Shown here piece by piece: positions 1-6,000 of a stretch of 7,470 nucleotides of DNA. The DNA lies in assembly GCA_029259975.1 (NCBI GenBank), contig JAJDEE010000405.1, positions 1-7,470 on the forward strand, given 5' to 3'. The first letter of the stretch is position 1, and each line of letters opens with the position of its first letter. Origin of the DNA: Planctomycetota bacterium (GTDB lineage Bacteria; Planctomycetota; Planctomycetia; Pirellulales; Lacipirellulaceae). The notes below the pieces were generated by a model. That model saw only the letters and a program-made list of their open reading frames with translations, had not been told where the DNA came from and made no database searches. The translations under genes were made by a program, and so were the position numbers.

Positions 1-23
1 GTTCCCAGGCTCCGCCTGGGAAC
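1..23. repeat. Palindrome 1 of cluster (10-bp arms, TCC loop)
   Basis: A perfect inverted repeat: GTTCCCAGGC at 1-10 and GCCTGGGAAC at 14-23 around the loop TCC. It is the exact reverse complement of the palindrome at 77-99, so the same unit occurs twice in opposite orientation. It may extend past the left edge of the window, since G24 would pair with a C before base 1. Similar palindromes with a GGC-NNN-GCC core are, as I recall, dispersed in planctomycete and some other genomes (REP/MITE-like). That family assignment is from memory and unchecked. No T-run follows, so it does not look like a standard intrinsic terminator. Confidence 0.85.
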
Positions 24-32
24 GCACTGCCT

Positions 33-49
33 AGGAGGCTATGCCTCCT
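33..49. repeat. Palindrome 2 of cluster (7-bp arms, TAT loop)
   Basis: A perfect inverted repeat: AGGAGGC at 33-39, loop TAT, GCCTCCT at 43-49. The inner core AGGC-NNN-GCCT is the same as in the flanking palindromes, while the outer arm bases differ. Confidence 0.8.
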
Positions 50-51
50 GA

Positions 52-66
52 GCAGGCAGAGCCTGC
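52..66. repeat. Palindrome 3 of cluster (6-bp arms, AGA loop)
   Basis: A perfect inverted repeat: GCAGGC at 52-57, loop AGA, GCCTGC at 61-66. It starts three bases after palindrome 2 ends and again has the AGGC-NNN-GCCT core. Confidence 0.8.
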
Positions 67-75
67 GATTCATTG

Positions 76-100
76 GGTTCCCAGGCGGAGCCTGGGAACC
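76..100. repeat. Palindrome 4 of cluster (11-bp arms, GGA loop)
   Basis: A perfect inverted repeat: GGTTCCCAGGC at 76-86, loop GGA, GCCTGGGAACC at 90-100. Bases 77-99 are the exact reverse complement of bases 1-23. It closes the cluster on the right, and the sequence after it is AT-richer and shows no further copies. Confidence 0.85.
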
Positions 101-348
101 AGGAGCAATTTCAATCATCAATGACTATTGTCAATTAACTACTGACAAATCTCTACCCCGTCCCTAATTGTTCCAGTGCGACCAAAGCCGTCAACCGCAT
201 CTCTAAATTGGCGAGCAAGCCTGTAGCCAACCCGCTGTCATTGCCGATGGGAACAATACAGTCCATCCGAAGGATTTGTGTGCCGAAGGTCCGCCCAAGA
301 CTCGGCAACCACGCCGCCCATGCAGCCCGCGCTGAAGGAACCCGTCCG
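101..348. other. Non-coding stretch upstream of the ATPase gene
   Basis: No supported gene. The first 60 or so bases are AT-rich and contain TTGTCA at 128-133 and CTGACA at 142-147. Neither has a convincing -10 box at 16-18 bp, so no promoter is called. The reading frame of the downstream ATPase is open back to a TTG at 208, but the extra 47 residues are arginine/alanine-rich and do not resemble the family's N-terminus, so this part is treated as upstream region. Confidence 0.5.
334..340 (+). promoter_or_regulatory. Ribosome binding site of the ATPase gene
   Basis: GAAGGAA lies 8 nt before the ATG at 349. This purine-rich match to the anti-Shine-Dalgarno sequence decides the start in favour of ATG 349 over the in-frame TTG at 208. 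Confidence 0.6.
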
Positions 349-1827
349 ATGACCACCCCCAACTCGCCAGCCGCGTCGCCCCGTCCCTTCGCAGCCGCTC
401 CTGATCCTAGTCGCTATTTTCCGGCCTGCGCTATGGAAGAAGCACGCCAGCGAGTTGGCCGAAGTGTTCAACGGGGCGAAGGACCAGTACTCGTGATTGG
501 TGCGGCTGGTCTGGGCAAGACGATGCTGCTGGAAGTGGTCTCTCAGCAATTTCGCGATCAACTGCGTCCTGTCACTTTAATGGGTGGACAACTTTGCACA
601 CGGCGGGCCTTGCTGCAGATGATTTTGTTCGAGCTTGACTTGCCCTACCGCGAAATGGATGAAAGCGAACTAAGGCTCTCGCTCTTGTCCTATTTACAAC
701 CGGCGGGAGCCGACGCGCGACGCATCTTGCTTTTGGTCGACGAGGCCGATGCACTACCGCCCCGTTTACTGGAAGAGCTACGATCGTTGACAAATCTTTC
801 GGACCACGGAGAGTTGCTCGTCAATCTTGTGCTGGCTGGCAACTCGACGATGGAAGAGCAGTTCGCCGATCCCAAACTCGAGCTATTTAGTCAACGCGTT
901 TCGGCACGCTGCTACCTGGCGGCTTTTGGTCGCGAAGAAACTTTTCAGTATGTCCGTGCCCAGGTCAGCGCAAGTGGCGCTGACCCGCAGGCACTATTTG
1001 CAGACGATGGACTCGAAGCCATTTTTGCCGCGACCGACGGAGTGCCTCGTTTGGTCAATCAGCTCGGCGACCAACTAATGTGGATGGTTGCCGAGACTGG
1101 CTACGCCCCGCTAGACGATTCCATTGTCCAACAAGCTTGGTCAGAGTTGCAACAACTCCCAGCACCTTGGAATACACACTCGATCGACCCTGTAGGCGAT
1201 GTGGTAGAGTTCGGAGAACTTTCGTCCGACGAATTCGATCTGGGAGGAGTCGTTTTCGAAGATGATCGTTTTGAAGATGAGTGCGTCGTAGATTTCGACG
1301 ATGACCTGCCAGCTTCGATACCGATTAACGCGCCCCAGGCTGAGGTCGAAAAGGCACCTCTCGAGCAAAGCTCACTCGAAACCATTGATGTGACCGAGCA
1401 ACTCCTCGAACAGCTACAAGTGATGGACACGGTCGAAGTCGTCAGTAGCAGTGTTGCCGATGTGGAGGACACCACCAAGAATCCGTTTATCGAAGCTTTC
1501 GACTCCGAAGAAGTTGTTCTCGATCGTTATTCCACCTTTGAAAGCCTGCTTCTGGCAGAGGCACCACGAGTGGCGAACCGCACCGATACCGCTTTTGCAC
1601 AGCAGTTACAGGAACTAGAAGCGATCGAAACCCCTGGCTCAGTCCTGCTGTCGAACGATTCTGATGAGCCAGAAGACTCAGCCACCACGGCCTTCAAAAG
1701 CAACGACCCTGGCGACGTACTGGTCATTGAGGACAGCGACCAACCGCAGACAACCGTCGTCAACGGACAAAAATTCCGTCAACTTTTCAGCAGCCTGGAA
1801 ACCGGCGACGAACCTTGCTTCGGTTGA
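349..1827 (+). CDS. ExeA/GspA-like AAA ATPase with acidic C-terminal tail
   Basis: 492 residues, probably a cytoplasmic P-loop ATPase of the ExeA/GspA (AAA_22-like) group, whose members power envelope or secretion assemblies. Visible features: the family's N-terminal PF-x-PDP-x-YF box (about residues 13-25); Walker A GAAGLGKT (51-58); Walker B ILLLVDEAD (126-134, acidic pair D131/E132); a sensor-1-like LAGN ending at N165; R183 and R187 as arginine-finger candidates in SQRVSAR; and the GVPRLVNQL box with R234 as sensor 2. The ATPase domain ends near W274. The remaining 218 residues are strongly acidic, low in complexity and without a membrane segment or a peptidoglycan-binding domain, unlike classical ExeA. 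The last residues (KFRQLFSSLE) look more ordered. The ATG at 349 has a good ribosome binding site. A glycosyltransferase gene follows after 74 bp on the same strand. The partner and exact role are unknown. Confidence 0.85.
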   Translation: MTTPNSPAASPRPFAAAPDPSRYFPACAMEEARQRVGRSVQRGEGPVLVIGAAGLGKTMLLEVVSQQFRDQLRPVTLMGGQLCTRRALLQMILFELDLPYREMDESELRLSLLSYLQPAGADARRILLLVDEADALPPRLLEELRSLTNLSDHGELLVNLVLAGNSTMEEQFADPKLELFSQRVSARCYLAAFGREETFQYVRAQVSASGADPQALFADDGLEAIFAATDGVPRLVNQLGDQLMWMVAETGYAPLDDSIVQQAWSELQQLPAPWNTHSIDPVGDVVEFGELSSDEFDLGGVVFEDDRFEDECVVDFDDDLPASIPINAPQAEVEKAPLEQSSLETIDVTEQLLEQLQVMDTVEVVSSSVADVEDTTKNPFIEAFDSEEVVLDRYSTFESLLLAEAPRVANRTDTAFAQQLQELEAIETPGSVLLSNDSDEPEDSATTAFKSNDPGDVLVIEDSDQPQTTVVNGQKFRQLFSSLETGDEPCFG

Positions 1828-1846
1828 TTTCTTCGATCTGACTGGA

Positions 1847-1879
1847 AAGAATAGGACGCAGATGACGCGTTTTATTCTT
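1847..1879 (+). other. Intercistronic hairpin between ATPase and glycosyltransferase genes
   Basis: AAGAATAGGACGC at 1847-1859 can pair with GCGTTTTATTCTT at 1867-1879 around the 7-nt loop AGATGAC, giving a 13-bp stem without gaps. Two of the pairs are G-U wobbles (1854/1872 and 1855/1871), which would only pair in a + strand transcript. It starts 19 nt after the ATPase stop codon and ends 22 nt before the glycosyltransferase ATG. No U-tract follows, so a classical terminator is unlikely. An mRNA processing or stability element, or a translation-coupling structure, fits better. Confidence 0.55.
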
Positions 1880-1901
1880 CAGCATTTAAGTGATCCTGCA
1901 C

Positions 1902-2621
1902 ATGGCCAAGCCCGCATCCATTCTTGTTGCCTTGGCCACTTATAACGAAATCGAAAACTTGCCGACGCTCGTCGAGGCGATTTACGCCGAGCTGCCTACA
2001 ACGCATGTGTTGGTTGTCGACGATAATTCGCCCGACGGTACCGGCGATTGGTGTGCCGAATTTGCTCGGCAGCACGACTGGTTTTTTCATCTGCCCCGCG
2101 CCGGAAAACTCGGACTAGGGACCGCCTTGGCAGCCTCGCTGCAGTTCGGCGTAAAAAACAAGTACGCACAGGTCATCACGCTCGACGCCGATTGGAGCCA
2201 CCCGCCTGCGAGCCTGCCAGCACTCATAGCGACTGCAGAATCGGCCGACGTGGTGATTGGTTCTCGCTATTGCGCAGGCGGCGGCATCGAAGGTTGGCCC
2301 CTCCGCCGCAAAATTGCCAGCCGCGTGATCAACACTCTCACACGCACTCTCATCGGTCTCCCCCTCACCGATTGCAGCGGCAACTACCGCCTATACCGCA
2401 CCGATCTGCTCGAACAACTAGAGTGGCAAAACTTACACGCCACAGGCTACGCCTACCTCGAAGAAATCCTCTGGCACCTGCAACAGCTTGAGGCACGTTT
2501 CGCCGAAGTGCCCATTCTTTTTTCGGAACGCCGAGCGGGACATTCAAAAATTAACGTCGGCGAAATGTTTGGAGCAGCGCATACACTGGTCCGATTAGCG
2601 CTACGCCGAATGTTCGGTTAA
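1902..2621 (+). CDS. Polyprenyl-phosphate mannosyltransferase-like GT2 (DPM1-type)
   Basis: 239 residues, a family 2 (GT-A fold) glycosyltransferase resembling dolichol/polyprenol-phosphate mannose synthase. These enzymes move a sugar, usually mannose from GDP-mannose, onto a polyprenyl phosphate at the cytoplasmic face of the membrane. Visible motifs: an N-terminal VALATYNEIENL strand-helix; DDNSPDGT with D40/D41 for nucleotide binding; the metal-binding DAD at 95-97 followed by W-SHPP (leucine is more usual than this W98); SRYCAGGGIEGWPLRRK; DCSGNYRLYR starting at D157; and RRAGHSKIN near the C-terminus. There is no C-terminal membrane domain, so it is the short, catalytic-domain-only type. 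The frame opens with a GTG at 1890, directly after an in-frame stop. ATG 1902 is preferred because MAKPASILVALATYNE fits the family start, although the ribosome binding site is weak. The product may serve glycosylation of exported or surface molecules (inference). Sugar specificity cannot be read from sequence. Confidence 0.87.
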   Translation: MAKPASILVALATYNEIENLPTLVEAIYAELPTTHVLVVDDNSPDGTGDWCAEFARQHDWFFHLPRAGKLGLGTALAASLQFGVKNKYAQVITLDADWSHPPASLPALIATAESADVVIGSRYCAGGGIEGWPLRRKIASRVINTLTRTLIGLPLTDCSGNYRLYRTDLLEQLEWQNLHATGYAYLEEILWHLQQLEARFAEVPILFSERRAGHSKINVGEMFGAAHTLVRLALRRMFG

Positions 2622-2657
2622 AAGAAACTCCACCATCAATCGCGCGGGAAACAAACT

Positions 2658-2683
2658 TGCCCGTGGTGTGAGTACGACGGGCA
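2658..2683. repeat. Inverted repeat after the glycosyltransferase gene
   Basis: TGCCCGT at 2658-2664 and ACGGGCA at 2677-2683, perfect 7-bp arms with a 12-nt loop, beginning 37 nt after the stop codon. The position would suit a transcription end, but there is no following T-run, so it is not called a terminator. Confidence 0.4.
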
Positions 2684-2755
2684 TGCACTAACGCTGGCGA
2701 TAGTGCCAACTTCGATAGCGACCTATTCCACCCAAACTTCCCAGGCAACGTCTCT

Positions 2756-2786
2756 TCATTGGTTGATCGCGGTTCACCCCCAATGA
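2756..2786. repeat. Inverted repeat, possible operator or hairpin
   Basis: TCATTGG at 2756-2762 and CCAATGA at 2780-2786, perfect 7-bp arms separated by 17 nt. It ends 25 nt upstream of the candidate -35 box at 2812, so it could be a regulator site. A chance repeat of this size is also quite possible. Confidence 0.3.
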
Positions 2787-2811
2787 CAAGGCAACAAAGT
2801 TGACCTAATCG

Positions 2812-2840
2812 TTGCATCTACCCGAGGCAATGGCTAGAAT
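2812..2840 (+). promoter_or_regulatory. Candidate sigma70-type promoter for the giant surface-protein gene
   Basis: TTGCAT at 2812-2817 (only the TTG matches the -35 consensus) and TAGAAT at 2835-2840 (5 of 6 match the -10 consensus), with an optimal 17-bp spacing. Transcription would begin near 2847 and give a leader of about 210 nt. This rests on motif matching only. Confidence 0.3.
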
Positions 2841-2883
2841 GCCGCCTAATCTCGTGAGCGATGTCGTCTCTGGCAAGTGAACT

Positions 2884-2981
2884 TGGGGTATTTATCTAAC
2901 TATCCCAGGGCGTGTGATTTGCCTGATTTATCGGCCTCTTAGAGTAAACAAGAGTGGCGGGGGCTTAGTAACAAGTCCCCC
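2884..2981 (+). promoter_or_regulatory. Potentially structured leader with three consecutive hairpins
   Basis: Three short stems can be drawn in the putative 5' leader: TGGGGTA (2884-2890) with TATCCCA (2901-2907), 7 bp including one G-U; CTCTT (2936-2940) with AAGAG (2950-2954); and GGGGGCTT (2959-2966) with AAG-T-CCCCC (2973-2981), 8 bp with one bulged T and a 6-nt loop. The last is the strongest. I recognise no known riboswitch family. No T-run follows the final stem, so a classical attenuator is not supported. Confidence 0.3.
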
Positions 2982-2989
2982 CAGAAGCA

Positions 2990-3043
2990 GTTTCATTCAT
3001 TTGATTGTCATCGATAGTTGTTTCATTCATAGGGTTTCATTCA
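2990..3043 (+). repeat. Three direct repeats of GTTTCATTCA before the giant gene
   Basis: GTTTCATTCAT at 2990-3000 and 3020-3030, and GTTTCATTCA at 3034-3043; the start-to-start distances are 30 and 14 nt. The last copy ends 13 nt before the start codon and touches the ribosome binding site. They could be sites for a protein or small RNA acting on translation, or the remains of a small local duplication. Confidence 0.6.
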
Positions 3044-3044
3044 C

Positions 3045-3049
3045 AGAGG
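3045..3049 (+). promoter_or_regulatory. Ribosome binding site of the giant surface-protein gene
   Basis: AGAGG ends 7 nt before the ATG at 3057. It supports this start over the internal ATG at 3153. Confidence 0.6.
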
Positions 3050-3056
3050 TAGGGCC

Positions 3057-6000
3057 ATGTTCCGCAAGAAAAAATCACGTCGCTTCTCGGGCCGCAATTC
3101 CACTCGTCGTCCAAAGTTTTTCTCCCTGGGTCGACGGCTGCGATACGAGACCATGGAAGGTCGCTTGGTGCTAAGCGCTTCGGGGTTTGCTGGTAACGAA
3201 TGCGCTCCAGAGCTGAACGATGGCGGTCTTGACGCAATTATTCCTACGGAGTCCTTTTCTCCTTCGTCGGCAATTGTTTTTCAGTTTAATGCTGCAGACA
3301 TGGTAAGCGACGCAGGCGTAGGTGAGACCGCGGCAGCAGATATTCGATTTACGCTCGATCCAGATATCGGCTCGCGTGACAACGGCGCAACGCCAGTTGG
3401 CGCAACGCTGACCCTAAACGATCAGAGTACCGCCGATCTCGCCGACGACACTTGGGACTTTTCCTGGACGCCCAGCGTAACGCAAGTTGGCACATTTCGT
3501 TTATTCTTGATTGCCACTGATGATGGTGGCACTGAAAATGCTGTGCCGTTATCGGATGTTTATGCCTTTTCACTCACTGTCGACAATCGTCCGGCGGTCG
3601 ACCTGAATGGTAATGATCAAGCCGGAATTAACGCTGACGCAGTTGGTTTTACGGAGGCTGATGGCAGTGCTCCCATTAGCATTGTGGACAGCGATTTGTT
3701 CATTTTTTCCAGCGATGGCAACGTCGAATCGGTAACGATCGAAATTGCCAGCCCACAGGCGGATGGATTAGAGGCGCTGGGCATAACAGCCGACGCGTCG
3801 CTCGTGGTCGATAGCTCAACACCCGGCAAGCTAGTAATTACTGTGGCAGGTGGTGGATCGGCAGACAAGTCGGTGTTTGAGGATGCTCTGCGCACTCTCA
3901 CCTACAACAACACATCAAATGCCCCTGAAACGACACGCACTATCAATGTCACGGTCAACGACGGCACAGCAACAAGTGCCATAGCAACTGCCACCGTGAA
4001 TATCCAAGCCAGTAATGATACGCCCGATCTGCGCGAAGTTGCCAACGCTCCTGCCGCCAAGGTCGGCGAAGAATATTTACTCGACTTGGTAGCAACCGAT
4101 CCCGACGGAAGCGGTGAGTTGCTTGTGTTCCGCATCACGAGTGGACCGGCCGGCGCGGTGATTACACCGAACGGCTTGCCAGACAATAGCGCAGACAACA
4201 CGATCCAGGTCGCTCCCGATGCGAATGGCCTTTACCATGCACAAATCCGTTGGACCCCAACAGCAGACGAAGGAGATGTTGGTTCGGCGACCTTTACGGT
4301 CGCGGTGACAGACAGTGGCGGGCTGGCAGATGCCGAGTTGTATTCGATTGGCATTGAGAATCAGGCTCCAGTTGCGAATGACGACCCTACAGCAGGCGAC
4401 GATCCGCTGGCCGTGAGCGAAGACGCCGGTAATGTGGTCAACCTGAGTAACCTCTTCGCTAACGACACGGATGCGGACGGTGATACTTTCGCGGTGAATT
4501 CCGTAACGGCAGGCGGTTCTACTTTCGCCGTTGGAGTGGCATTTACTCACCCAACCAGTGGAGCAGAAATTCTGGTCGCCGCAAATGGTCAGGTCGATTA
4601 CAACCCGAACAATCAATTTGAAACGTTAAGTGCGGGCGAAACGGCTACCGACACGTTCCAATACACAATCCTCGACGAACGCGGCAACGAAAGTAATCCA
4701 GCGACTGTAACAGTCACGATCAACGGCGCAAACGACGCGCCTACCGTCGTGGCAGGTGTGGTACCCGAATTCCGCATTAGCGAAGTCGCCGGCGCAACAG
4801 TACTCGACTTGGCAACGCTACTGACAGCTGTTGCCGACGTGGATGTCAACGATACGCTTGCTGTTGCAGCAGCCCCAAGCAATCCCATCGAGGGTGGGGT
4901 TTTTGCACTTACTGTCGGGGATTTGAGTTTCGATCCCAACGGCGACTTCTTGGTCGATAACGGTGCAGAACAGATCGTCGACTTTATGGTGACGATTCAA
5001 GACAGCGCGGGAGAGTCTGTTGAGATTGCTGCAAAAATAATTATTGAAGGAGCCAATGACGCTCCGCTGGCGGTGGACGATCCCGACTTTACCATCGACG
5101 AAGACTCCGTGTTGTCGCAGGGATCTCGGAACCTTGGCATTCTGGAAAACGATTCGGACGATGCGGGGAATGCCGCTCTTGTGGTCGGCGAGGTCAACGG
5201 GAACGCTTCCAACGTAGCAAGTACGATCTCGGTTGCCGATGGCAGCGGTCGCACAGGAGAGCTTACTGTAAGTCCCAATGGCACATTTAGTTTTGATCCG
5301 CGTGGGAACTTTGACTCACTTGCTGAGGGCGAGTCGAGCCAAGTGACTTTCACCTATCGTGCTTCAGACGGAGATACCGAAAATGGACTTAGCAATGAGG
5401 CTACAGTCACGATTACGATCACCGGCGTCAACGATGCGCCGACCGCCGCCAATGTAGCTGTCGCTGCCACAGAAAATGGTCCGACCGTCGATAACAATTT
5501 CGGCGGCACAGATGCCGATGACGGCGAGACGGCTTCTCTGATTTACAATATCACCTCGCTGCCGGCCGAAGGTGCTGTCACCAACAATAACGATGGCTCA
5601 TTCACATTCGATCCAGGCGACGACTTTCAAGATCTCGCTGAGGGAATTACCCGTGAAGTCACATTTGACTACACTGCAACCGATGCCCAAGCTGCTGTGA
5701 GCGATGCAGCAATTGCAACGATCACGATCACCGGTGTCAACGATGCGCCAGCTTTCGACCTCAACAACACGGATGGCTTGGCTAGTACACTGCCGACGGG
5801 CGACTTGCAATCGGCGAGTGTGGTGGCCGTAGAGTTAGATCTTTCGTCAACGGACGCAAACGCTAACAGTTTGAATCTGGTTGATATCCCAGCGTTCACG
5901 TCTGACATCGACGGCGATACCATCGGCTATTCGCTGGCAAACGGTGAGAACGGCGGGACGCCATTCCGCGCTGTCAATCGCCCAGTCCTCAATGCCAGCA

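Larger units (their letters stand above)
2622..3056. other. 435-bp intergenic region
   Basis: No supported gene. Short open frames here have no family signature or ribosome binding site. The region holds, in order: inverted repeats at 2658-2683 and 2756-2786, a candidate promoter at 2812-2840, three possible hairpins between 2884 and 2981, three copies of GTTTCATTCA at 2990-3043, and the ribosome binding site of the next gene. Its length and content suggest that the giant gene downstream is transcribed on its own with a long leader. Confidence 0.6.

Noticed and set aside
1..100. A CRISPR array
   Set aside because: The units differ in length and sequence, spacing is irregular, and each is a near-complete palindrome with a 3-nt loop. 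There are no uniform spacers and no cas genes.
208..348. N-terminal extension of the ATPase from the TTG at 208
   Set aside because: The extra 47 residues do not fit the family, and ATG 349 has a well-placed GAAGGAA and starts directly before the conserved PF-x-PDP box.
1101..1478. 125-residue minus-strand open frame, very Ser/Thr-rich
   Set aside because: It is the antisense reading of the acidic tail of the ATPase; GAA/GAC-rich codons read in reverse give Ser/Thr strings. No ribosome binding site or family signature.
2658..2683. Intrinsic terminator of the glycosyltransferase gene
   Set aside because: A 7-bp stem with a 12-nt loop is present but no T-run follows, so it is listed only as an inverted repeat.
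2800..2805. TTGACC as a -35 box for the giant gene
   Set aside because: A 5 of 6 match, but no -10-like hexamer occurs 16-18 bp downstream; the TAGAAT at 2835 is 29 bp away.
2551..2817. 88-residue minus-strand open frame overlapping the end of the glycosyltransferase gene
   Set aside because: No recognisable domain, no convincing ribosome binding site, and it overlaps a well-supported gene.
4077..4616. 179-residue minus-strand open frame inside the giant gene
   Set aside because: It lies wholly antisense to the modular surface protein and has no motif. Long antisense frames are expected in such repetitive acidic coding sequence.
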